Below, piece by piece: positions 34,764 through 42,787 of a DNA stretch of 64,000 bases (the stretch's first letter is position 1; every line of letters begins with the position of its first letter). The stretch is from CAYWWY01 sp964462525. Its GTDB lineage: Bacteria; Thermotogota; Thermotogae; MWEM01. The stretch is from positions 5,443-69,442 of the forward strand of contig CAYWWY010000010.1 in NCBI GenBank assembly GCA_964462525.1, in the 5' to 3' direction. The translations under genes were made by a program, and so were the position numbers. A model generated the notes under the pieces. The model was not told the origin of the DNA and ran no database searches. It saw nothing but the letters and a program-made list of their open reading frames with translations.

Positions 34764-35226
34764 CTGCTTCTCCTTTTTCTTTTTCTTTTTGCTGGTTTAC
34801 TACCTCTTCGGCTACGTTGTGGCGAATGCTGTAGGGAGAGTTTTCTAGCACTATCTGGACACCCATAAGGTTTTGAAGGTTGATGATAAGGGGAGCCAAA
34901 AAGTTTACCGTCATTCCCTGCGGATTGCTTTGGGGGATTCTCAAAATACACAAGACCATAATTTGGGTTTTCTCTTCGATACCCAATACTTCCACAGCAA
35001 TCTTTGGCAGCTCAAAAGCATAGTCGCTCCGAATCGACCATGGATCGATCAAAGGAAACGAAACCTTTTCTTCTTCCAAGGAAAGAAGCCATTGAACCGG
35101 GTGGGAATCAGGTACAGAGAAAAGAGCGTATTTCTTCAATCGGTCGAATCCAGGAATCCCGAAAGGGAAAAAAAGAACCTCCTCATCAGGGACGTCCAAC
35201 TCCCCTATTTTTGTCTTATACTTCAT
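34744..35226 (-). CDS. fliW: flagellar assembly factor FliW
   Basis: 160 residues: IGELDVPDEEVLFFPFGIPGFDRLKKYAL, then PLIDPWSIRSDYAFEL and FLAPLIINLQNLMGVQIVLENSPY. FliW binds CsrA allosterically and flagellin. It has a charged Lys/Glu C-terminal tail (KEKEKGEADAGTES) overlapping csrA by 20 nt. No flagellin or hook genes are in the window, but a chemoreceptor is, so the organism is probably motile. Confidence 0.95.
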   Translation of the reverse strand: MKYKTKIGELDVPDEEVLFFPFGIPGFDRLKKYALFSVPDSHPVQWLLSLEEEKVSFPLIDPWSIRSDYAFELPKIAVEVLGIEEKTQIMVLCILRIPQSNPQGMTVNFLAPLIINLQNLMGVQIVLENSPYSIRHNVAEEVVNQQKEKEKGEADAGTES

Positions 35227-35230
35227 TAAT

Positions 35231-35965
35231 CTATCGGCCGAGTTTCTCGGGATTGTTGATCAAGTCGAGAGTTTCCACCACCAGCCAAACAATAGCCGTT
35301 GAATACTGCTGAATACGGAAGAACTGCTCCTCGGTAATGCCTGGTTCCATGGTGGCAATAACCAACACACCAATGGGAATATCTCCGTTCAGTAGCGGAT
35401 AGGCAAAGTATCCTCGAACCCCCGCTTTTTCTTGATACTCTCGGGCTTTTTGGTGGAGTTCTGGGTATTCGATAAGTCGACGAATATTGGTAGTGAAGTA
35501 TGCTTGCTTTTGATTGTGGGCCTGAGCAATGATACTCTGATTCAGAGAAAGGTCAAAATCCCGTTGCTGAAGGTTTTCAGGGTCTCCAACTGGATTTGGA
35601 GGTGCAAAACGACGCTCGATGTAGATATAAGGAATCAACTTCATTCCAGCAACATGGTCTTGGGTGTAGATTCCCACAAAACTATATCCTTCGCGATAAA
35701 GCAAAGAGGTGATCACGTGTTTCAGTTGATTCCATCGTTCAACAAAGTAAGCCCCCTGTGGAAATTCCGGAGTATGCCAAATGTAATTGTTCGGATCGTC
35801 ATATGTCGCAATATCTTGATGGATGACGTCAAGAATGAGTGCAAGCTCTAATGGAGGATTCCGCTCATACTCGAATCCTTCAAATTTTACCTGAATCAAC
35901 CAATCTGATAGCGCGATCACGCAGAGCATAACCATGATTACCAATACAAGAACCCCTTTTTTCAT
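35231..35965 (-). CDS. membrane-anchored protein with GAF-like C-terminal domain
   Basis: 244 residues. One N-terminal transmembrane helix (VLVLVIMVMLCVIALSDWLI), then an extracytoplasmic region ending in GVRGYFAYPLLNGDIPIGVLVIATMEPGITEEQFFRIQQYS, which looks like the core strand-loop-strand of a GAF domain. It is 4 bp upstream of fliW on the same strand and likely in the same transcript, with a TATAAT box at 36002-35997 ahead of it. A sensor of motility or surface state is a guess. Confidence 0.6.
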   Translation of the reverse strand: MKKGVLVLVIMVMLCVIALSDWLIQVKFEGFEYERNPPLELALILDVIHQDIATYDDPNNYIWHTPEFPQGAYFVERWNQLKHVITSLLYREGYSFVGIYTQDHVAGMKLIPYIYIERRFAPPNPVGDPENLQQRDFDLSLNQSIIAQAHNQKQAYFTTNIRRLIEYPELHQKAREYQEKAGVRGYFAYPLLNGDIPIGVLVIATMEPGITEEQFFRIQQYSTAIVWLVVETLDLINNPEKLGR

Positions 35966-36142
35966 GCTGCACTCACCATCCTTTTTCTTTTGATCAATTA
36001 TAACATACCCTTGCAGAAAAAAAAGTACTTTCCCGACCTTTCGTGATCTTTTGACGAGAAGACAAGCGGCTTTCTTTTGTCATAAAGCACCATCTTTTGC
36101 GTCTAATAGAGAGACAGAATAAAGCCAAAGGAGGAGTTACTC

Positions 36143-36634
36143 ATGATGAAAGACAAAGTATTGGAAGCGCTCAACAGACAGGTGAATGCCGAGTTATATG
36201 CCGCGTACTTGTATCAGGCAATGTCGGCTTATTTTGAATCAAAAACCTTACTTGGTTCTGCAAAGTGGATGGCCTTACAAGCAAAAGAGGAAATGGAACA
36301 TGCTGCCAAAATTTACCATTACATCATCGAACGGGGTGGAAGGGTCGAGCTTCTAGAAATTAAGAAACCGCCCTTAGAATGGGATTCTCCGTTGCATGTA
36401 TTTGAAGAAGCCTATAAACATGAACAATTCGTTACCGCAAGCATTAGCGAAATCACCGATCTTGCGCAAGAAAAAAAGGACTATGCAACTGTTTCCTTCT
36501 TACACTGGTTCCATGACGAACAGGTAGAAGAGGAAGCGCAGGTTGATGAAATCATCGAAAAGCTCAAATTGGTTGGAAGCGATGGCAAAGCGTTATATCT
36601 CATCGACCGGGAATTGGGTCAAAGAGAAGGATGA
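36143..36634 (+). CDS. ftnA: non-haem ferritin
   Basis: 163 residues. Ferroxidase ligands are in place: Glu17 (NAELYAAYLYQAMSAYFE), Glu50 and His53 (AKEEMEHAAKIYHYI), with later Glu/Gln in FHDEQVEEEAQVDEI. It oxidises Fe2+ and stores iron in a 24-mer shell, protecting against oxygen. AAAGGAGGAG precedes the ATG-ATG start. A terminator follows, so it is mainly monocistronic. Confidence 0.95.
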   Translation: MMKDKVLEALNRQVNAELYAAYLYQAMSAYFESKTLLGSAKWMALQAKEEMEHAAKIYHYIIERGGRVELLEIKKPPLEWDSPLHVFEEAYKHEQFVTASISEITDLAQEKKDYATVSFLHWFHDEQVEEEAQVDEIIEKLKLVGSDGKALYLIDRELGQREG

Positions 36635-36653
36635 CCCTGTCAAACCATCAATC

Positions 36654-36677
36654 AAGCGCCCTTAGGGGCGCTTTTTT
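36654..36677 (+). terminator. intrinsic terminator after ferritin gene
   Basis: Stem AAGCGCCC / GGGCGCTT with TTAG loop followed by T-run (36672-36677). It lies between the ferritin stop and the ppa ribosome binding site. Confidence 0.85.
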
Positions 36678-36690
36678 AAGGAGGGGGCTT

Positions 36691-37194
36691 ATGGTATTGA
36701 CTGCAATGATAGAAATCCCCAAAGGCAGCAGGAACAAGTACGAGTATGACAAGGAGCTGAACGCGATTCGGTTTAATCGGACTCTATTCTCAGCTGTCCA
36801 CTATCCCTGTGATTATGGGTTTTTCTCGGAAACATTAGCCTTAGATGATGATCCCTTGGACTGCTTGGTTCTTGTGTGGGAGCCAACGTTTCCGGGTTGT
36901 GTCATCGACGTTCGGCCAATCGGAATATTTGAGATGTGGGATGAAAAGGGCCAGGATGAGAAGGTTCTTTGCGTTCCATTACAAGATCCGTTTTGGAATC
37001 ATGTGGAAACTTTAGAAGGCGTCCCACCCCATCTCTTAAAAGAGATCGATCATTTCTTTCAGGTCTACAAAGTCTTGGAAAACAAGCCCACCGGGAGCGA
37101 GGGTTGGTTTGGAAGAGAGGAAGCAGAACGGATAATTATTGAATCCCAGCAACGATATATTGCAGAGCTTGCTACGAACGGTAAGGAAATGTAA
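36691..37194 (+). CDS. ppa: inorganic pyrophosphatase (family I)
   Basis: 167 residues from ATG 36691 behind TAAGGAGGGGGCTT; the frame extending to 36631 crosses the terminator and is not coding. IEIPKGSRNKYEYDKE substrate strand, YPCDYGFFSETLALDDDPLDCLVL with the D-x-D-P-x-D metal motif. Hydrolyses PPi to drive biosynthesis. Followed 2 bp later by the Fpg-like gene. Confidence 0.94.
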   Translation: MVLTAMIEIPKGSRNKYEYDKELNAIRFNRTLFSAVHYPCDYGFFSETLALDDDPLDCLVLVWEPTFPGCVIDVRPIGIFEMWDEKGQDEKVLCVPLQDPFWNHVETLEGVPPHLLKEIDHFFQVYKVLENKPTGSEGWFGREEAERIIIESQQRYIAELATNGKEM

Positions 37195-37196
37195 TC

Positions 37197-38030
37197 ATGA
37201 TTGAACTCCCCGAAGCAGTTGTCCTTGCCCGACAAATGAATCAGATACTTCCAAACGCCCTAATCTCTCATGTAACTCCCAATCATTCTCCCCATAAGTT
37301 CGCATGGTTTCATGATGATCCTGAGGAGTATCGCACTCTACTGATCGGAAAAACCTTTATTCAAGCGCGTTATAAGGCTGGCATGGTTGAAACTCAATGG
37401 GATGAAGATACGATCCTTCTCTTTGCTGAAGGCGTAAATCTACGGTTTTTCGGTCCGGGAAAAACCGCGCCGGATAAGCATCAGCTTCTGATCCAATTTT
37501 CCGATGGGCGTATATTATGCGCATCCGTTCAAATGTACGGGGGCCTATGGGCTTTCCGTGCGGGTATGTTCGATAACCCCTACTACCGTTTGGCGCAGGA
37601 ACGCAATAATCCCTTTTCTTCTGGATTCTCCGAGTCTTACTGGTTTGATCTAATCTGTAGAGAGGATGTTCAAAACCTCAGTGTCAAAGCCTTCCTTGCG
37701 ACAGATCAAAGGATACCGGGTCTTGGAAACGGTGTTTTGCAGGATATACTCTTCCGTGCGCGGATCCACCCCAAAACAAAAGTACGGGATATTTCCGATC
37801 CAACACGCCATACCCTGTTCCATTCCGTCAAGGAAACGGTGAAAGAAATGGCAGAAAAGGATGGAAGAGATACAGAAAAAGACCTCTTCGGTGAAAAGGG
37901 TCGATATGCCACCAGAATGAGTCGCAATACCTTAGGAACCCCTTGTTCAATCTGTTCAAGCCCGATTCAGAAGAGCCAGTACCTCGGAGGGACAATCTAT
38001 TTCTGTCCCATCTGTCAGAAACCTATCTGA
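37197..38030 (+). CDS. Fpg/Nei-family protein lacking the catalytic N-terminal proline
   Basis: 277 residues with the DNA-glycosylase architecture: N-terminal beta domain, helix-two-turn-helix TDQRIPGLGNGVLQDILFRARIHP, and a C-terminal zinc finger CSICSS...YFCPIC (C-x2-C-x16-C-x2-C). Fpg and Nei start with P-E (MPELPE), where Pro is the Schiff-base nucleophile; here the start is MIELPEA, so the proline is Ile. The Glu is kept. It may bind damaged DNA without classical lyase chemistry, or use another nucleophile. Translationally close to ppa. Confidence 0.82.
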   Translation: MIELPEAVVLARQMNQILPNALISHVTPNHSPHKFAWFHDDPEEYRTLLIGKTFIQARYKAGMVETQWDEDTILLFAEGVNLRFFGPGKTAPDKHQLLIQFSDGRILCASVQMYGGLWAFRAGMFDNPYYRLAQERNNPFSSGFSESYWFDLICREDVQNLSVKAFLATDQRIPGLGNGVLQDILFRARIHPKTKVRDISDPTRHTLFHSVKETVKEMAEKDGRDTEKDLFGEKGRYATRMSRNTLGTPCSICSSPIQKSQYLGGTIYFCPICQKPI

Positions 38031-38054
38031 TCTTTTACGGAGAGGAGCAAGAAC

Positions 38055-39017
38055 ATGAGAAAAGTCCGTTGGGGAATTTTGGGAACGGCTAGAATCGCAT
38101 TCAAAGCCTTTCTTCCTGGCCTTCAGAATGCAAATAACGGTGTGATGGTGGGTATCGCCGGGCGCTCAAAGGATAAGGTGCGTCAGTTTATCCAACATTT
38201 TCCTGCTCTGAACCCCTATTCTTCCTATGATGATCTGCTTCGCGATGATCAGATCGATGCTGTGTATATTCCATTGCCAAATTCCATGCATTTGGAATGG
38301 ACATTGAAAGCTCTTGAACAAGGAAAAGCGGTATTATGCGAAAAACCGCTTGTGCTCCATGCTGAAGAGATCAAGTTGATCCAGAAGGCATCGAGAGAAC
38401 ATAAGAAACCAGTAATGGAAGCTTTTGCCTATCGCCACAACCCATTAGTTCATGAGATCAAAAAGGCAATCAACTCGAATGAGATTGGTGATCTGCGCCA
38501 GATCATCTCTGCGTTTACTTTTCCTTTACTCAACAGACCGAATGACATTCGCTTATCTCCCGCGCTTGGTGGGGGCGCGACCTACGATGTTGGGTGCTAT
38601 CCGATTCACCTTATGCGAACCCTTACTTCTCAAGAACCTCTGAATGTTCAAAGCAGAGGAGTAATCAAATCCGGTGTTGACCTTTCTGTTTCGGTTATGA
38701 TCGATTTTCCTCAATCAATTACCGGTTTTTTTCACTGTGGGTTTGATCAACCATTTCGGATGGTTTGCGAAGTGTCGGGTACAGAAGGGATTTTGGTTAC
38801 TGAAGTGCCCTTTAACCACCAAGGTCGTTTGAATTATCGGATTCGCAAGAATAACGAAGGATGGGAAGACCGATGGATTGAAAGCCTCAGCAACTATCAA
38901 TTAGAAGCGGAGCAATTTGGCCGAGTCCTTCTAGACGGGGAAACCCCATTGATTCCTTTGGAGGACTCATATCATAACGCGCGGGTGATCGACATGGTCT
39001 TGCAAGGGATCCATTGA
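38055..39017 (+). CDS. Gfo/Idh/MocA-family NAD(P)-dependent oxidoreductase
   Basis: 320 residues: Rossmann start KVRWGILGTARIAFKAFLPGL, the EKP motif in GKAVLCEKPLVLHAEE, and GGGATYDVGCYPIHLMR, typical of sugar or cyclitol dehydrogenases of this family. GGAGAGGAG precedes ATG 38055. It is the last gene of the ferritin-side cluster. Substrate unknown. Confidence 0.9.
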   Translation: MRKVRWGILGTARIAFKAFLPGLQNANNGVMVGIAGRSKDKVRQFIQHFPALNPYSSYDDLLRDDQIDAVYIPLPNSMHLEWTLKALEQGKAVLCEKPLVLHAEEIKLIQKASREHKKPVMEAFAYRHNPLVHEIKKAINSNEIGDLRQIISAFTFPLLNRPNDIRLSPALGGGATYDVGCYPIHLMRTLTSQEPLNVQSRGVIKSGVDLSVSVMIDFPQSITGFFHCGFDQPFRMVCEVSGTEGILVTEVPFNHQGRLNYRIRKNNEGWEDRWIESLSNYQLEAEQFGRVLLDGETPLIPLEDSYHNARVIDMVLQGIH

Positions 39018-39100
39018 TCGCTGTATCCTTGTCGATTCTGCGAAAAGGTCAATGAAGCCCACCCTTTGCCAGTTTCTTTCTTTTTCTTCTTGGTATCACT

Positions 39101-40402
39101 TCATGGGCCTTTTAGTACTGTGATCGACTCGAAGTGCCCTGTATGGGGGAACATATCCAAACCCTGAACGTGATCCAGCAAAAAGCCGGAGTCGGTAAGT
39201 AATTTAAGGTCTCTCGTCAATGAGGCAGGATCACACGATACGTAGATCATTCGTTTTGGACGAATCCGAATAATCTCCGATATAACCTCTTTTTCGACTC
39301 CGGATTTTGGCGGATCCATTATAATCGTATCCCATCGATTCTGGGGTTGAGATCGCAAAAAAGTGGCGCACTTGGCTGATTCTGCTTTCATCGCCGGTAT
39401 ATTGTTGACTTTGGCGTTTTTTCGCGCAGCGGATACGGATGCCTTATTCAGTTCCACCGTCACGATCTCTCGGACCAGTGAACCAAAGAACACCGAGAAC
39501 AAACCGACACCGCCGTACAAATCCAATACTCTTTCTTTTGGCGTTGGACTCCAGAGCGCTTTGATCGTTTCCAATACCATTTCTGCAACAGGTACATTGA
39601 TTTGAAAGAAAGAGGTGGATGGAATGATGTATCGAAATCCGCAAATGGTTTCTTCCAAGAACGGTTCTCCAATGAGAGGTACAGCGCGCCCATCTAATGC
39701 TGCCTTTCGACCAGAGTGTATGACATATGTAACCGATGAAAGAACTGGAAACCGATTGGCAATCATTTGCGCTGCCCTTTCAATTCGACGATCCGGGTTT
39801 TTTAATCCAACCCAAATCAATGCAATCGCTCCAGTTGATTTCGATATACGCAACACTGTATGAGTCGTTTCGGTTAGGTTTTGGAAATCTCCCTTTGATA
39901 GTTCCTTTAGGATTCGCCCGAATACTTTAGGAGCGACTTTGCAACCTTCCGGTATGACTCCGCGAAAACCAAATCTTGAATGAAGACATATTCGATAGCC
40001 CGAATCCGTTTTCTGATGAAAGTATTCCATCTTATTCCGATAATGATGCAATTCCGGAGAACCCACAAAAGGCTGACAGAAAGGGGTAAGGTCTATACCC
40101 AACGTTCGTAGAAACTGCTCCTCCAGGATTTTTTGTTTGGCTTGAATCTGGCTCTCATATTCATAGTCCAACCAATCACATCCACCACATTCGTTCCAAA
40201 CGCCGCATACAGGACCTGAACGTTTTGGAGATCGATAAATAAAACTGCAGATCCTCCCGAATCGAAAATCTTTCCGCTCACGGGTAATTTCGACATCGAC
40301 GATTTCCCCAGGGTATCCCCGATCGATGAATACAATTCGGCCTTCCTCATCTCTTCCCATCCCTTGCCCACCATGAACCATCTTTTCAATGACCACTTCC
40401 AT
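39101..40402 (-). CDS. rlmD: 23S rRNA (uracil-C5)-methyltransferase, RumA/RlmD family
   Basis: 433 residues from ATG 40402 (TTG 40411, overlapping the pyrF-like stop, is an alternative). N-terminal TRAM domain (VEITRERKDFRFGRI), Fe-S cysteines in VCGVWNECGGCDW, SAM fold VLDLYGGVGLFSVFFGSL, and catalytic Cys in MIYVSCDPASLTRDL. It adds the C5 methyl to one or two 23S uridines (RlmD or RlmCD specificity cannot be told). Last gene of a long minus-strand operon. Confidence 0.92.
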   Translation of the reverse strand: MEVVIEKMVHGGQGMGRDEEGRIVFIDRGYPGEIVDVEITRERKDFRFGRICSFIYRSPKRSGPVCGVWNECGGCDWLDYEYESQIQAKQKILEEQFLRTLGIDLTPFCQPFVGSPELHHYRNKMEYFHQKTDSGYRICLHSRFGFRGVIPEGCKVAPKVFGRILKELSKGDFQNLTETTHTVLRISKSTGAIALIWVGLKNPDRRIERAAQMIANRFPVLSSVTYVIHSGRKAALDGRAVPLIGEPFLEETICGFRYIIPSTSFFQINVPVAEMVLETIKALWSPTPKERVLDLYGGVGLFSVFFGSLVREIVTVELNKASVSAARKNAKVNNIPAMKAESAKCATFLRSQPQNRWDTIIMDPPKSGVEKEVISEIIRIRPKRMIYVSCDPASLTRDLKLLTDSGFLLDHVQGLDMFPHTGHFESITVLKGP

Positions 40403-40407
40403 ACGAA

Positions 40408-41172
40408 TCAATATTGGTGAGGATCAGGACTTGTAAGGTGATAAAACTCCCGAACAGATTGAAGGATGTTATCCGAAAAAAGAACCGCCTTAGAAACATG
40501 TACGATAAACCGTTCATAATGCGGTTTTCGTTTTAAAGAGGCAACGCTGCCTCCTTGTTGGCCCAATCCAGGCAACAAGACAAGTCCGTCGTTTTCTTCC
40601 AACGCTTGGATGATCTCGATCTCATTCAAACCTCCCAATACCATACCCAGATTGTCGAAGGATTTTCTCCAAAACCGAATTTTCCGGGCTACTTGAAGGG
40701 ACAGCATAAACTCTTTGGGAACTCGTTCAAAATCTTCCGCAGTCGAATTGCTTGTCATCGTTAAAACAAAGCAATACTTTCCTCGATCTTTCACAAAAGG
40801 TTCAATCCCATCCCAACCCACATACGGATTCGCGGTAACTGCATCCGCCTTCATGATTGCAAAAGCGAATTCAGCCCATGTATCCGCAGAAGGGGGTGGT
40901 TCTCCAAAGTTTCCATCCAAAATCCATGGAATATTATCCGGTATTCTGCGCGTAATCTGTTGCATAAGTTTCAACCCTTCAATGCCCCATGAAAGGAATG
41001 CCGAAAGCTTCAGTTTGTATACACATACGTAGGGGTGTGTTGTATCGATGACATTCTGAGCAAACCCCAGCGGATCCCTTTCTTTAAAATCGGATGAAAA
41101 TATGTCAAGCCCTAGGCATAGGTGGGACCCATTTTTTCTTTGGATTTCTTTGATCTGTTCGAAAAAAGTCAC
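40408..41172 (-). CDS. orotidine 5'-phosphate decarboxylase-like protein with altered active site
   Basis: About 254 residues from GTG 41172, 6 nt behind AGGAGG. It has the PyrF type-2 TIM barrel: LCLGLDIFSSDF, first Lys in VCVYKLKLSAFLSWG (Lys53), DAVTANPYVGWDGIEPF and the phosphate loop LLPGLGQQGG. The catalytic D-x-K-x-x-D motif reads DGNFGE (Asp86, Asn88, Glu91), so the proton-donating lysine is gone. It may not decarboxylate OMP. No other pyr genes are adjacent; it lies between the unknown 530-residue protein and rlmD. Confidence 0.8.
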   Translation of the reverse strand: MTFFEQIKEIQRKNGSHLCLGLDIFSSDFKERDPLGFAQNVIDTTHPYVCVYKLKLSAFLSWGIEGLKLMQQITRRIPDNIPWILDGNFGEPPPSADTWAEFAFAIMKADAVTANPYVGWDGIEPFVKDRGKYCFVLTMTSNSTAEDFERVPKEFMLSLQVARKIRFWRKSFDNLGMVLGGLNEIEIIQALEENDGLVLLPGLGQQGGSVASLKRKPHYERFIVHVSKAVLFSDNILQSVREFYHLTSPDPHQY

Positions 41173-41194
41173 TTTTTGCCTCCTCTCCATTGGA

Positions 41195-42787
41195 TTACTG
41201 ATCAGGATATCGTTCTAAGAATTGTTGGACTGACAAAACAGGAACACCACTGCTTTTTGCGATTGGAGCCAAGTACTCATAGTCCTGATCCAACACGGCC
41301 AGATTTGGTTGATAGGCAAGGCTATCTCGAAGACGGAAGTGGTGTTTAAGCGCCAAACTCTTCGCTTTCTCGAATAACTCGGAATTATCGGTTATAATGG
41401 AAATAATCGGTTCTGAAGCGCCCCCTTGCTCATGAGCTACTTGCTGTGTGTGGATTGGTTCGGGGGATAAGCTTTCTTCTGATTCTTCCTTCCCATCAGA
41501 GCCAGATTCCTCAATTTTTTTCGGTTCTGTAAACCCAATCAATAAGTCCTGCAGCAAGTCTTCCTTTTCGTTGATTTCGGTAGGAGGGACTACGAATTGA
41601 TCCTCACTATCCTCTGAGGTTGTGATTCCTTCCGAAAGCGAATCATCGGGTTCCTTCACAATCATCCCCTCCAGTGCTCCAGGGTCTTCTGGATCTTTGT
41701 CCTGCAATCGGCTGCTTCTTTCTGACTCAGATGGGTTGTATGGGTCAAGAATCTGTCCTTCATCGTGTTCTGGCTGCTCATAAGTATTTGCTACCGTAGG
41801 CAATTCCGGTTGTTCAATGGTTTCATCCTCAGTTGGATCCTCCAATGGCTGGACAGGGAGGACCGTGGAGATCCTTCGGTCTGTTCGAACTCCATCCATT
41901 ATCCAAATGATTTCTTGCTCATTGAGAAAGGGATATCGAGCGTGCAGTTCTTGCTCAATCTCATCTCGCGAATTGGAACCGGATGATCCTTTTTCGCACA
42001 GTTGCTTCAAATCCAACCACATTTCCGGAAAAAAAGACCAGATGCCATTGACCGTTTGAAATACTTCCGGGTATAGGGATTGGAAAATTTTGGAAGTTTG
42101 TTGTGGGTCATCGATTGAAAAGTACCGTTTGAAATGAATGGATTTCAACTCGGAAATAGGGAAAACCAGTGATCGGATATCCTCAAGAAAACAAGAAACA
42201 GCAGAATAAATGGATTTTTTCGGATCTTCTTCTTTCATTTTCTCTTTCCGGAGTTTTCCTTTTCCATCGATTTCAGGAGCTGCTGTTGATTGCATCATAT
42301 AATGATTGAAAACAGAAGAGGTGATCAATAATCCTTTTCCTGGAAGGAGATAGCGTTTATATACGTTCAAAGCAATCGGTTTTCCTCGCGATCCCTGATC
42401 AAACCGAATCAACACTGTCTGGGAGGAAATGGTTCGAATCAAGGCCTGCTCATCCACTTGGTCCATATGAGAGACAGACTGTAAGGCTCGCTGAACCTCT
42501 GTTTCTGAAAGGATAAAGGGAAGCGCGCAAAACGCAGTTTGAAAGTTGACCATAAGATCGTCTTTAGAGAGAAACACCGGAAGATGATCTTTCGAAGTTC
42601 CCACCCTGACAAAATTGGAATGCTCCGATAGAAAGGCTTCTTCCACCATTGCACCAAAGATCTGTTGGAACTCGGGGCTTTTCCAAGGAATCTTTTTCAT
42701 CAACTCTTTTACAGAAAATGGGCTTTTCAGGGATTGCGTGTGTTGGATAACGAATTCTTGAAATCGTTTGATCAAGGCTTTTTCCAT
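41195..42787 (-). CDS. 530-residue protein of unknown function with long acidic linker
   Basis: Three visible parts. Residues 1-280 look helical and resemble tandem winged-helix modules (FSVKELMKKIPWKSPEFQQIFGAMVEEAFL; RDEIEQELHARYPFLNEQEI near 300). About 310-450 is a low-complexity Glu/Asp/Ser/Pro linker. The last 75 residues form a compact alpha/beta domain (PIISIITDNSELFEKAKSLA, LAVLDQDYEYLAPIAKSSGVPVL). No family recognised. It overlaps the TM0106-type nuclease gene by 16 nt, so a joint role in nucleic-acid metabolism is a reasonable guess. Confidence 0.65.
   Translation of the reverse strand: MEKALIKRFQEFVIQHTQSLKSPFSVKELMKKIPWKSPEFQQIFGAMVEEAFLSEHSNFVRVGTSKDHLPVFLSKDDLMVNFQTAFCALPFILSETEVQRALQSVSHMDQVDEQALIRTISSQTVLIRFDQGSRGKPIALNVYKRYLLPGKGLLITSSVFNHYMMQSTAAPEIDGKGKLRKEKMKEEDPKKSIYSAVSCFLEDIRSLVFPISELKSIHFKRYFSIDDPQQTSKIFQSLYPEVFQTVNGIWSFFPEMWLDLKQLCEKGSSGSNSRDEIEQELHARYPFLNEQEIIWIMDGVRTDRRISTVLPVQPLEDPTEDETIEQPELPTVANTYEQPEHDEGQILDPYNPSESERSSRLQDKDPEDPGALEGMIVKEPDDSLSEGITTSEDSEDQFVVPPTEINEKEDLLQDLLIGFTEPKKIEESGSDGKEESEESLSPEPIHTQQVAHEQGGASEPIISIITDNSELFEKAKSLALKHHFRLRDSLAYQPNLAVLDQDYEYLAPIAKSSGVPVLSVQQFLERYPDQ

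Noticed and set aside
36631..36690. Longer pyrophosphatase reading frame
   Set aside because: It would translate through an intrinsic terminator; ATG 36691 has a strong ribosome binding site.
40408..41172. Calling this gene a functional pyrF
   Set aside because: The catalytic lysine of the D-x-K-x-x-D motif is replaced by Asn, so only a family-level name is justified.
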